From: Deltaproteobacteria bacterium
GTDB taxonomy: Bacteria; UBA10199; JACPAL01; JAHFST01
Assembly (NCBI GenBank): GCA_023265625.1
Contig: JAHFST010000016.1
Coordinates: 1-41,413 of the forward strand
Length of the DNA stretch: 41,413 nt
Direction: 5' to 3'
Part shown: one piece after another, positions 16,767 through 24,635 of the stretch
How the letters are laid out: each line of letters starts with the position of its first letter
How positions within the stretch are numbered: position 1 is the stretch's first letter
Notes under the pieces: generated by a model
Database searches by the model: none
Told to the model about the DNA's origin: nothing
Seen by the model: only the letters and a program-made list of their open reading frames with translations
Made by a program: the position numbers and the translations under genes

Positions 16767-16805
16767 CATGACGTCTTCATGACCTCTTTGTGACATCTTG
16801 GTGAC
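16767..16805 (-). promoter_or_regulatory. Double PHO box upstream of the porin gene
   Basis: Four half-site-like hexamers with an exact 11-bp period: plus-strand starts 16767 (CATGAC), 16778 (CATGAC), 16789 (TGTGAC) and 16800 (GGTGAC). On the minus strand they read GTCACC, GTCACA, GTCATG, GTCATG with 5-bp A/G-rich spacers. This is the arrangement of two tandem PhoB dimers. It lies 61-100 nt upstream of the porin ATG. Confidence 0.75.
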
Positions 16806-16855
16806 GGGCCTTATTTGGATCAGAATCATCTCATCATGGCCCACAGAAACTAACG

Positions 16856-16900
16856 TTGACATGTGTCAAAAAATACTATTATAGTATTTAACGACACATG
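16856..16900 (+). promoter_or_regulatory. abiE promoter with nested operator
   Basis: A -35 TTGACA (16856-16861) and -10 TATAGT (16880-16885) are separated by 18 bp. A perfect 19-bp palindrome AAATACTATTATAGTATTT (16871-16889) covers the -10. A second inverted repeat, CATGTGTC (16860-16867) and GACACATG (16893-16900), overlaps the -35 and the start codon. This suits autorepression by AbiEi, which is known to bind inverted repeats at its own promoter. The predicted transcript start is only a few bases before the ATG and there is no Shine-Dalgarno, so the message may be nearly leaderless. Confidence 0.7.
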
Positions 16901-17686
16901 AAAAATAATGGATTTTATCTTCTCCGTGAGCTGCAAAGAACAGGACGGTCGATTTTTACAGTCGCAGATGCCCAATGTTTATTGAAAGGGTCACGTCCTG
17001 CCGTCATGGCTATGATAAATCGACTGCGGCAAAATGGCCTGATCGTCACCCTCACTAATGGCCTTTATGCCATTCTACAACCCACCGAGCAAACTCACGG
17101 TTTGCAACCGTTGCGGGTGTTAGATTCTCTCATGAGATACCTAGGCACCGGCTATTATGTTGGTCTCTTAAGCGCTGCCAACCATTGGGGGGCCGCTCAT
17201 CACAAGCCACAAATTCTTCAAGTCATCACGGCCCAGAGACATTTTTTAAAACGTCTCAAAAAATTGAAGATGGAATTTTACTTAAAAAAAAACTTCCCCA
17301 AAGTGGGTGTTCTTTCGGCAAAGACCCCCTTTGGATACCATCAGATCTCAACACCGGAACTCACTGCTTTGGACGTGATCACCTATGAAACTCGTTCTGG
17401 CGGTTTCAACAATGTTTGCCTTGTCGTGCGTGACCTCATCACATCCATGCAGGAAAAATCTCTCCTCGTCTGCTGTAAAAACTATGACACATTATCTTCG
17501 ATACAAAGGCTGGGCTACATGATGGAAGCTTACCGGGCTCCTAAAAAGCTCTACGCCCCGCTCAAACAGTGGATCCGCAATCAAATGAGATTGCCGATTC
17601 CTCTCTATGCCAAGGAAAAACGTAAAGGTCATATTCATCAAGACTGGAAGATTATTGAAAATGTCCCCCTGGAGTTTGAAGAATGA
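16898..17686 (+). CDS. abiEi: AbiEi-family antitoxin / autorepressor
   Basis: A 262-aa protein of the type IV toxin-antitoxin AbiEi family. An N-terminal winged-helix region (about 1-60: LLRELQRTGRSIFTVADAQ, then MINRLRQNGLIVTLTNGLYA) is followed by the AbiEi C-terminal domain with YYVGLLSAANHWGAAHHKPQ and the Lys/Arg-rich LKRLKKLKMEFYLKKNFPKV. Known AbiEi proteins repress their own operon and neutralise the toxin without direct binding. The ATG lies inside an inverted repeat. Its stop overlaps the toxin start (ATGA, 17683-17686). The operon is on the strand opposite to both flanking phosphate runs and is visibly A+T-richer, suggesting acquisition by transfer. Confidence 0.85.
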   Translation: MKNNGFYLLRELQRTGRSIFTVADAQCLLKGSRPAVMAMINRLRQNGLIVTLTNGLYAILQPTEQTHGLQPLRVLDSLMRYLGTGYYVGLLSAANHWGAAHHKPQILQVITAQRHFLKRLKKLKMEFYLKKNFPKVGVLSAKTPFGYHQISTPELTALDVITYETRSGGFNNVCLVVRDLITSMQEKSLLVCCKNYDTLSSIQRLGYMMEAYRAPKKLYAPLKQWIRNQMRLPIPLYAKEKRKGHIHQDWKIIENVPLEFEE

Positions 17687-18513
17687 TCCCGGCACAATTC
17701 ATTTATGATTGGCGTATTTATGCCCCTTGGCCCGACGATGATGATGTGGAACAGGATTTAATCCTTACAAGAATGCTGTGTGCGATCTACTCTGATTCAT
17801 TTCTTTCCAAAAAATTAGCCTTCCGCGGAGGGACCTGTCTGAATAAACTATTTTGGTCAAGGCCTGTCCGCTATAGTGAAGATCTTGATTTTGTGCAAAT
17901 TAATGCAGAACCGGCAGGGAAAACAATTGCCAGCCTGCGAAAGATTTTGGATCCTTTCTTTGAAGTAAAAGGAAAATGGGAGGCAAGAGAACACAGTTAT
18001 CGTATCAACTACTCTTTTCAACCAGAAATTGGCGGGGGAAGGCGAAGGATCAAGGTTGAAATTAATACCAGAGAACATTTCATGCTTGACGGCCACCAAC
18101 AAAAACCCCTCCGCATGGAGTCTTCGTGGTACTCAGGAAGGTGTGAAGTAGTCACTTTCTCTTTGGAAGAACTCCTAGCCACCAAGCTCAGGGCGCTTTA
18201 TCAACGACGCAAGGGGAGAGACCTGTTTGATCTATGGAAGGGTCGAGAGTTAAATCCGGATTGGAACAAAGTAGTCTCGATGTTCCTAAAATACATGAAA
18301 CAACTTGCCAAGCCGATCTATCGGGATCTCTTGCAAGACAACCTACAGGACAAATTACAGGACTCCCGTTTCCAAAATGACATGACATCGCTCATAGTGG
18401 ACCAAAAAGAATACGACGTCTACCAAGCCGCAACATTTGTGATTAAAAATCTCTTTTCCCAGGTACCGGAATCCCGGACAAAACAACGAAAAAAAGGGGT
18501 ACGCGAAGGATGA
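17683..18513 (+). CDS. abiEii: AbiEii-family nucleotidyltransferase toxin
   Basis: A 276-aa protein with the AbiEii/DUF1814 nucleotidyltransferase signature: LAFRGGTCLNKLFW (GGT at 49-51) followed by RYSEDLDFVQI with the metal-binding D67 and D69. A third conserved block is EELLATKLRALYQRRKGRDLFDLW, matching the family's 'eELlatKl-Al--R-k-RDlyDl'. Known members transfer nucleotides to tRNA or other targets and arrest growth, giving phage abortive infection. All core residues are present, so it looks active. It is translated with 4-nt overlap after the antitoxin and ends 6 bp before the convergent mgsA. Confidence 0.87.
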   Translation: MIPAQFIYDWRIYAPWPDDDDVEQDLILTRMLCAIYSDSFLSKKLAFRGGTCLNKLFWSRPVRYSEDLDFVQINAEPAGKTIASLRKILDPFFEVKGKWEAREHSYRINYSFQPEIGGGRRRIKVEINTREHFMLDGHQQKPLRMESSWYSGRCEVVTFSLEELLATKLRALYQRRKGRDLFDLWKGRELNPDWNKVVSMFLKYMKQLAKPIYRDLLQDNLQDKLQDSRFQNDMTSLIVDQKEYDVYQAATFVIKNLFSQVPESRTKQRKKGVREG

Positions 18514-18519
18514 CCTTTG

Positions 18520-18888
18520 TTAAGTCGCTGATAACCCCTGAATCAAAATCTTGGCCGAGGCAAAATTGGTCGCTAGCGGGATGTTGTGAACATCGGCGAT
18601 GCGGAGCAACATAAAGATATCGGGTTCATGGGGATGCAGCCCGAGCGGATCGCGGAGAAAGATCACGCCATCGATCTGACCATTGACGATCATCGCGGCA
18701 ATCTGGGCATCCCCCCCCTGCGGGCCGCTCTCCATCCGTGTTACTTCAAGCCCGGCTTGTTCGACATATTTTCCGGTGGTACCCGTGGCCACCAACTTAA
18801 ATTTTTTCATCAATTCCAAATTGTCCTTCACAAAGGCCACCATCTCGGCTTTTTTTCCATCGTGGGCAATCAAAGCGAGTGTTTTCAT
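18520..18888 (-). CDS. mgsA: Methylglyoxal synthase
   Basis: A 122-aa cytosolic enzyme that converts dihydroxyacetone phosphate to methylglyoxal and inorganic phosphate. The family blocks are ALIAHDGKK (H9, D10), VATGTTGKYV (phosphate-binding Thr/Gly loop), GPQGGDAQI with the catalytic Asp at 60, and FLRDPLGLHPHEPD with D80, H87 and D90. The protein is shorter than E. coli MgsA (152 aa) but complete over the core, like several other bacterial forms. It starts 3 nt after the phoR stop, so it should be transcribed with phoBR. Known MgsA enzymes are inhibited by phosphate, which fits expression during Pi starvation. Confidence 0.94.
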   Translation of the reverse strand: MKTLALIAHDGKKAEMVAFVKDNLELMKKFKLVATGTTGKYVEQAGLEVTRMESGPQGGDAQIAAMIVNGQIDGVIFLRDPLGLHPHEPDIFMLLRIADVHNIPLATNFASAKILIQGLSAT

Positions 18889-18891
18889 AAA

Positions 18892-20643
18892 TTATGCCTT
18901 TCGGGGAATGGTGAAGAAAAATTCCGAACCTCTTCCCGGTTGACTCGTGACCCCAACCTCCCCACCATGAGCCTGGACGAGGTGTTTGACAATGGCTAAT
19001 CCCAACCCGGTTCCTCCCGCTTGCCGGGAGCGGGCCTTATCGACCCGATAGAATCTCTCAAAAATATGCTCGAGATCGGTCGGGGCAATCCCCATGCCGG
19101 TATCCACCACACTGATTTTGTTCCCTGGTCCGCCTGACCCGACCGTAACACTCCCGCCTTCCGCTGTGTACTTGATGGCATTATCAATCAAGTTTCCTAA
19201 AATCTGTTTCAAGGCAACCCGGTCCGCTTGCACAAAAAATGATTCTGGCACTTTTGCACTAAAAACTATTTTTTTGACTTTGCATGCCTCTGCAAAATCC
19301 CCTTGCAGGTCTTCGATCAATCCCATGAGGGATACTGATGCGAGATGCAACTCAATCCGTCCTGATTCAATCGCAGACAGCTCCAAAATATCTTCCACAA
19401 GATTTTTCAATTGCGTGGCGTTGTTTTCAATCTTTTCAATAAAACGACGCGCCGTCGCCTCTTCGTCAACCCCATGTCGTAGGGTCTCGGCATAGCCCAA
19501 AATATTGGTCAACGGGGTCTTGAGCTCATGAGAGACATTGGCCACAAACTCGCGACGCACATCCTCCAATTGCCGGATCCGGGTCACATCATTGCAAACC
19601 GATACGCAGCCCCGTTTGTCTCCCCGGATCGTCAGCGGCGCGCTATGCACAATGAGGGAACGTTCCCCGTTGGCCAAAGGGATCGTAATCTCCTGTTCAT
19701 CCACCTGACCCACCTCCAACACACGATCAATGGATTCGTGCAAATCCTTATTGCGCAAACACTCCAACAGGGTTTTGCCGATACATTCACCTTCCAACGA
19801 GAGCATCGTTTTTAACGCGGGGTTCAGCAACACGATCTCGCCGCGCGCATTCGTCACCAACACCCCCTCCACCATGCCTTCCAAGATCGTCATTAATTGC
19901 TGCTTTTCCCCGGCCAGTTGGCCAAACTGTTTTTTGAGACTGCGCGCCATGCGGTTCACCGCCTCGGTCAACAGGCCCAATTCGTCTTGGCTGGAAGGAA
20001 TCAAACGCCGAGAAAAATCTCCCTCGGCAATTTGCGTGGCCACCTGGGACAACTCATTGAGCGGGGCCGCCAAGGTGCGTGAGAGAAAAAAACCAACCAC
20101 GCTCGCCAGCAGCAAAGCGATCAACGCCGAAAAAAGAATGGCTCGTTTTACTTCAAAAACAGTGTGATCAATCACGGTGAGCGGCAAGGCCACCCGGGTA
20201 AAACCGCGTTTCAGCTTCACCGCAACATACATCATGTTATGTCCCACCGTGGTGGAGTAGCGGCTGCTCACGCCATGATCTTCAGCCAGCGCCTGCTGAA
20301 TCTCGGGGCGCTGCAAATGATTTTCGACCGACGACAACACCGCCCCAGACAAATCTGAATCACCCAGCACCCTACCTGTTTGATCTACTATGGTCACACG
20401 AGCCTTCGTTTCACCGGCCAAGCGATCCGCCAAATTATCCAGGTCGTCTTGGTTCCAATCTTCCGCAGGAAGGGCATCGAGCCTATCTCGAATGAGATAG
20501 GCTTTTTCAGTCAATGTTTCTTCAATGTAATTATGGAGAAACCGACTAAGCGTCGGAGCCAGGTAAAAGTAAAGAATCAAGAGGCTGGCGGTAATCACCG
20601 CTACAAAACAACCAAACAACTTCCAGAGAATTTTGGATTGCAT
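18892..20643 (-). CDS. phoR: Phosphate regulon sensor kinase PhoR
   Basis: A 583-aa membrane histidine kinase. TM1 is at about residues 8-29, an extracytoplasmic domain of about 140 residues follows, TM2 is at about 171-192, HAMP is at about 193-245, and a PAS domain (about 255-355) precedes the HisKA box SHELKTPLTN with His372. The ATPase domain has NLIDNAIKYT, DTGMGIAP and GTGLGLAIVKH. The SHELKTPL and LE-x-x-RREFVANVSHE sequence before it are typical of PhoR. The large external domain is like Gram-positive and deltaproteobacterial PhoR rather than the short E. coli form. It lies 17 nt after phoB and 3 nt before mgsA. Confidence 0.92.
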   Translation of the reverse strand: MQSKILWKLFGCFVAVITASLLILYFYLAPTLSRFLHNYIEETLTEKAYLIRDRLDALPAEDWNQDDLDNLADRLAGETKARVTIVDQTGRVLGDSDLSGAVLSSVENHLQRPEIQQALAEDHGVSSRYSTTVGHNMMYVAVKLKRGFTRVALPLTVIDHTVFEVKRAILFSALIALLLASVVGFFLSRTLAAPLNELSQVATQIAEGDFSRRLIPSSQDELGLLTEAVNRMARSLKKQFGQLAGEKQQLMTILEGMVEGVLVTNARGEIVLLNPALKTMLSLEGECIGKTLLECLRNKDLHESIDRVLEVGQVDEQEITIPLANGERSLIVHSAPLTIRGDKRGCVSVCNDVTRIRQLEDVRREFVANVSHELKTPLTNILGYAETLRHGVDEEATARRFIEKIENNATQLKNLVEDILELSAIESGRIELHLASVSLMGLIEDLQGDFAEACKVKKIVFSAKVPESFFVQADRVALKQILGNLIDNAIKYTAEGGSVTVGSGGPGNKISVVDTGMGIAPTDLEHIFERFYRVDKARSRQAGGTGLGLAIVKHLVQAHGGEVGVTSQPGRGSEFFFTIPRKA

Positions 20644-20660
20644 GACTTTTTGGGGATGGT

Positions 20661-21347
20661 TTAATCCGGTTTTTCCTTGAAGCGATAGCCAATGCCGCGA
20701 ATCGTTTCAATATAATCACCCACCTCACCCAGCTTCTCCCGTAACCGCTTGATGTGGGTATCCACCGTTCTCGTCGTGAGGGCGGCATCATAGCCCCAGA
20801 CTTGGTCGAGCAACAAATCACGCGTGGCCACCCGACCCCGGCTACCTAAAAGATATTGCAACAACTTAAATTCAATGGCGGTCAAACGAATCTCGTTTTT
20901 ACCGACCTTCACCTGGAATTTAGCGGGATCCATCTGAAGTTTGCCAAATGTGTGCAACTTACTATGCTGCCAGTCACGATCCTTGACGCGGCGCAAGATC
21001 GCCTTGACCCGCAAAACCAACTCACGCGGACTAAATGGTTTTGTCAAATAATCATCGGCACCCACTTCAAAACCGACCACCCGATCCATCTCCTCACCCT
21101 TGGCCGTCAAGATCATGACGGGAATGGCGCTCGTTCGGTCGTCGTTCTTCAAGGCCTTGCACACCTCGAGGCCGCCCATGTCCGGGAGCATCAGGTCGAG
21201 GATGATTAAATCGGGGATCAAGCGACGGGCCTTGGCCAAGCCATCGGCCCCGCTGCTACTCCCTTCGCAGACAAGCCGCTCCTGGCGCAGGTTATAATCC
21301 ACCAGTTCGGCGATATCACGATCGTCCTCTATGATAAGTACCTTCAT
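20661..21347 (-). CDS. phoB: Phosphate regulon response regulator PhoB
   Basis: A 228-aa OmpR/PhoB-type regulator. The receiver has the acidic pair E7/D8/D9, phospho-acceptor D51 (LIILDLMLPD), Thr in MILTAKG and Lys in DDYLTKPFSPRELVLRV. The winged-helix DNA-binding domain spans about residues 130-228, with LTAIEFKLLQYLLGSRGRVATR, VDTHIKRLREKLG and IRGIGYRFKEK. This is the PhoB recognition-helix region; it should bind the 11-bp-phased repeats upstream of pstS, the porin and itself. The genes downstream are phoR and mgsA. Confidence 0.94.
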   Translation of the reverse strand: MKVLIIEDDRDIAELVDYNLRQERLVCEGSSSGADGLAKARRLIPDLIILDLMLPDMGGLEVCKALKNDDRTSAIPVMILTAKGEEMDRVVGFEVGADDYLTKPFSPRELVLRVKAILRRVKDRDWQHSKLHTFGKLQMDPAKFQVKVGKNEIRLTAIEFKLLQYLLGSRGRVATRDLLLDQVWGYDAALTTRTVDTHIKRLREKLGEVGDYIETIRGIGYRFKEKPD

Positions 21348-21371
21348 AGACTATCCGCTTAACATGAGGAT

Positions 21372-21388
21372 CGTGTCATTTATGTGAC
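21372..21388 (-). promoter_or_regulatory. PHO-box-like site upstream of phoB
   Basis: On the minus strand GTCACATAAATGACACG: a good half site GTCACA and a weaker GACACG exactly 11 bp on. It lies 24-41 nt before the phoB start, in a 60-bp gap, and would give autoregulation of phoB-phoR-mgsA. Confidence 0.55.
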
Positions 21389-21407
21389 AATAAAGAAAAA
21401 TGTTTGA

Positions 21408-21770
21408 TTAGAAAAATTTCTTAATAATATCAATTAGATCGGCGTCATTAAAAGGCTTCAGAACCACCTGATTGGCCCCCACTTCCTTGACATTTTTTTC
21501 CAATTGGGTCGATTGGGCGGCCGTCAGGATGATCACAGGTGTCTCTTTGGTGGCGGGATGCGCGCGCAAACGGCGACAAACCTCCCAACCATCGATGTCC
21601 GGCATAATAATATCCAACAGGATCAGATCCGGCTTAAAAGTGATCGCCTTCTCGAGGCCCAGATTTCCAGCCAAGGCGGCCTCCACTTGAAAACCGCACG
21701 ACTCCAAACGCATGCGAGTCATCTCGACAATATCTTCTTCATCTTCAATAATCAAAATTCTCTTGGCCAT
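21408..21770 (-). CDS. Single-domain CheY-like response regulator
   Basis: A 120-aa stand-alone receiver domain. The acidic cluster is IIEDEED (E9, D10), the phospho-acceptor is D53 in LILLDIIMPDIDGWEVC, Thr is in VIILTAAQS and Lys in VVLKPFNDADL. There is no output domain, so it acts by protein contact or as a phosphorelay intermediate. It follows the PAS histidine kinase gene by 68 nt and precedes phoB by 60 nt on the same strand, which makes that kinase its likely partner. Confidence 0.92.
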   Translation of the reverse strand: MAKRILIIEDEEDIVEMTRMRLESCGFQVEAALAGNLGLEKAITFKPDLILLDIIMPDIDGWEVCRRLRAHPATKETPVIILTAAQSTQLEKNVKEVGANQVVLKPFNDADLIDIIKKFF

Positions 21771-21838
21771 GCACGTTCCTTAAGTAAGTTCTGAAGCTCA
21801 GCCCCTAACACGACTTAAAATACTACAGAAGAAAAATA

Positions 21839-23134
21839 TTATAACCCCACCGATGGCTGCTGGGAGGGCAGCATGACGTGAAACTCTGAACCGCGCTGTA
21901 ACTTACTCTCCGCCCAGATCTTGCCCCCATGCCGATTCATAATTTCTTTGCAGATGGCCAACCCAAGCCCAGTCCCCTTGTACCCCCCGGCTCCGGTCGG
22001 GCGCTGCAATTGGACAAATTTATTGAAGAGCAGGCCCATCTTTTGGGGAGGGATCCCGGGGCCGTCATCAATAATACTGATCTGCAAATCAGAGCCTTGA
22101 TTTCCCAAACCCACCGCCTTCACCACCACCTCCTGCCGGGCAAAGCGGATTGCGTTGTTCAATAGGTTGCTCAAGACCTGGAAAACCATGTCACTGTCCC
22201 CATACAAGGGCGGCAACCCCTGCGCCACATCTCGCCGCAGAATCAGCCCCTTCTGCTGAAACAAATTTTGAAAATTCTGCATCAGATCATCAATCAATTG
22301 TTCCGCATCGACCTGACGACAATTAATCACCGCCTTGCCCGACTCCAAGCGAGACAGATCGAGGATATCGGTAATGATGCGGGCGAGCCGGTCGATATTG
22401 CGGCTGGTGACTTCGAGTGCGTGGCCCTGTTTGTCGCTCAGCGCCCCCATGATCCCGTCCCTCAAATTGGCGACCGAGGCCTTGATGGTGCTCAGCGGGG
22501 TCCGCAGTTCGTGCGAGACGGTGCTGATAAACTCGTCTTTCATCTGTTCCAATTTTTTCCGGTCGGTGATGTCGCGGATGATTCCGGTCAAAAGGCGCCG
22601 ATTGGATGATTTTCCCTCGCTGACTGTCAGTTCCACGGCAAAGGTGGTGCCATCTTTGCGTTTGCCGGTCACTTCTCGTTCAATCCCGATCACCTTCTTA
22701 TCCTTGCCGAGCAAAAAATGAGCCACCTGGCTGTCGTTCTCTTCCAAGTACGGCAACGGGATCAGGCAAGAGAGATTTTTGCCGACCACCTCCCAAGAAT
22801 GGTAGCCAAAAATCCGCTCCGCCGCCGGGTTGACGGAATCGATAGTTCCTTGGTCATCAAAGGCCACAATCCCATCAATGACATTCTCAATGACATGGGC
22901 GACCCGAATTTTTTCCTCCAACGCCATCTGCTTGAGAGGAAGCACCACCGCCCGCCACAGAAACGGGGCGCTGATCAAGGCCAAGAGCAAGGCATCCAGG
23001 ACGGACTGGGCGAGATAGTTGATGTCGGGAAACAATACGGGCAAAAGAAACATCACCGCAACTTCCACCGCGGCGATGATCCCTAAAATTTTGAGAAAAA
23101 GCTTAAACGAAGAACCCAGCAACGGAAAGCGCAT
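21839..23134 (-). CDS. PAS-domain sensor histidine kinase
   Basis: A 431-aa membrane kinase. Two hydrophobic segments lie at about residues 10-35 and 40-62. A PAS domain spans about 78-195 (ENVIDGIVAFDDQG to RDITDRKKLEQ). The HisKA box is SHELRTPL with His208, and the ATPase motifs are NLLNNAIRF, DDGPGIPPQK and GTGLGLAICKEI. The kinase core is closely similar to that at 7405-8820, so the two are paralogues that differ in the membrane sensor part. It is the first gene of the run continuing into the CheY-like regulator and phoB. Confidence 0.92.
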   Translation of the reverse strand: MRFPLLGSSFKLFLKILGIIAAVEVAVMFLLPVLFPDINYLAQSVLDALLLALISAPFLWRAVVLPLKQMALEEKIRVAHVIENVIDGIVAFDDQGTIDSVNPAAERIFGYHSWEVVGKNLSCLIPLPYLEENDSQVAHFLLGKDKKVIGIEREVTGKRKDGTTFAVELTVSEGKSSNRRLLTGIIRDITDRKKLEQMKDEFISTVSHELRTPLSTIKASVANLRDGIMGALSDKQGHALEVTSRNIDRLARIITDILDLSRLESGKAVINCRQVDAEQLIDDLMQNFQNLFQQKGLILRRDVAQGLPPLYGDSDMVFQVLSNLLNNAIRFARQEVVVKAVGLGNQGSDLQISIIDDGPGIPPQKMGLLFNKFVQLQRPTGAGGYKGTGLGLAICKEIMNRHGGKIWAESKLQRGSEFHVMLPSQQPSVGL

Positions 23135-23202
23135 CGGGGAAGTTTACCACTCTATCCACCACTCTTCAAGACATTCGGAGCCCTGGTTAATTCTGGGGGA
23201 TT

Positions 23203-23230
23203 GTAGGGGCTCAAAATTTTGAGCCCCTAC
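23203..23230. repeat. Dispersed 'gtaggggc' palindrome, copy 4
   Basis: A perfect 28-bp inverted repeat with GTAGGGGC and GCCCCTAC ends and a TCAAAATTTTGA centre. Its right end supplies the TAG stop (23227-23229) of the DUF4143 ATPase gene. Confidence 0.9.
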
Positions 23231-24531
23231 TGGGTAACATGGCTCACGGCATAAAGAGGGATAACCGTGATGTTGTCGTAGGTACAAAAATTTTCCAACG
23301 AAATTCTGACTCCTTGACGAAGCTTTTTTTCTGTCAAAAAGACATGCAGGCTTTGCATTTGGCCTCTTGTGCCCGCCTTCACTTCAACGGGAAAAACCTG
23401 GTTTGCCTTTTGGATCACGTAGTCAACTTCCGCCGTGCTGCCTTTCTGTTCGCGTTGCCAGTAATAAAGCGAGGGGTGCATATGGGATGGTTGATATTTG
23501 ATCAATTCAAGACCTGCAAAGACCTCGGCCAATCCCCCCTTGTTGATTAAATCAAAATCACCGGCCGTGAGGTACGAGGGGACATCCAGTCCCAACAATC
23601 TTTGCATCAGACCCGTATCCAGAGGCAACACCTTAAACTTGGATTCATCGATCTGAGCTCCCAGCGGCAAGCCCTGTGCAGACGTGTGACACACACGGGT
23701 GGCTAGCCCCGCCCGTTCCAACAAAAACAACGCCTGCTTCAGCGCCGCATGGGAGGCTTGGGATGGGATGTTGGAATACTTAAACTTGCGCCCGCACTGA
23801 AACACCATGGCGCGAAAAACCTCCGTGAGTCTTTCCACGGATAACCGGGTTTGGTATTTTGCAAAGTCGTCAATAAACGTTGTGATCAGGTCGTCCAGGA
23901 TTTTAAAACAGGCGTGAAGGTCTTTATGCTGGACGTAGTGCGCGACAACCTCCGGAAATCCCCCGATGAGTTGAAACGTCTTAAAGTGATCCACGAGACG
24001 ATCGTGAAAAACCGTGTCAAGCGGGCGGCCAATCCCGGCGTGCTGAACAAGCCCCAGGAGGCGATCCTCGCCAAGGCTTGACAGAAACTCATCAAAGGAC
24101 AGGGGATACATAAACAGCGAGGTGATGCGTCCCACGCCATGTGACGGAATCTGCGCCAACGCGAATTCTAACAACGAACCGGCCGCCACAACGTGCAATC
24201 GTGGCTTTTTCTCGTAGAAAAACCTGAGCGACGCCAGCGCCTCGGGGCACGCCTGAATCTCATCAAAAAAAACGAGCGTCCCGCCCTCTGTTACGGGAAC
24301 AGAAAAGTAGGCCGCCAGTTTTTCCAGGATCTTTGCCGGGTCAAGCGAGTTTCTAAAAAAAACGTGAATGTCTTTGTGTTCTTCAAAATTAACCTCAAGA
24401 AAATGTTCAAACTGCCTTCCCAAATGACGCACCGAAAAAGTCTTGCCCACCTGCCTTGCCCCACGAACCAATAGGACCTTGCGATCCTTTGACTTTTTCC
24501 AAGCCATGAGAGGGGTATCACTTATTCTCTT
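23227..24531 (-). CDS. AAA ATPase with C-terminal DUF4143 (nuclease-like) domain
   Basis: A 434-aa protein. The N-terminal P-loop ATPase has Walker A GARQVGKT at residues 25-32, Walker B LVFFDEIQ (D91, E92) and the sensor segment VVAAGSLLEFAL. The C-terminal DUF4143 domain (about 200-400) has AEVDYVIQ...VFPVEVKAGT, the D-x(n)-E-x-K arrangement of restriction-endonuclease-like folds. These stand-alone ATPases are widespread in anaerobes and candidate phyla, and their function is unresolved (defence or mobile-element links have been suggested). Start 24531 is chosen because MKRIS begins the family alignment; an upstream ATG at 24555 adds eight hydrophobic residues. The stop codon comes from a dispersed palindrome. 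Upstream the 80 bp to 24635 are A+T-rich and probably hold its promoter; I could not fix hexamers. Confidence 0.88.
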   Translation of the reverse strand, partial: KRISDTPLMAWKKSKDRKVLLVRGARQVGKTFSVRHLGRQFEHFLEVNFEEHKDIHVFFRNSLDPAKILEKLAAYFSVPVTEGGTLVFFDEIQACPEALASLRFFYEKKPRLHVVAAGSLLEFALAQIPSHGVGRITSLFMYPLSFDEFLSSLGEDRLLGLVQHAGIGRPLDTVFHDRLVDHFKTFQLIGGFPEVVAHYVQHKDLHACFKILDDLITTFIDDFAKYQTRLSVERLTEVFRAMVFQCGRKFKYSNIPSQASHAALKQALFLLERAGLATRVCHTSAQGLPLGAQIDESKFKVLPLDTGLMQRLLGLDVPSYLTAGDFDLINKGGLAEVFAGLELIKYQPSHMHPSLYYWQREQKGSTAEVDYVIQKANQVFPVEVKAGTRGQMQSLHVFLTEKKLRQGVRISLENFCTYDNITVIPLYAVSHVTQ

Positions 24532-24635
24532 CATAAACAGGGCCAAAGATACCACAAAAGCATCTATATATCAAACCAAATAGCATATTAAACTGTTAAT
24601 TATTAGGGTCAATTGTCCATCATTTTTGGAAGAAA

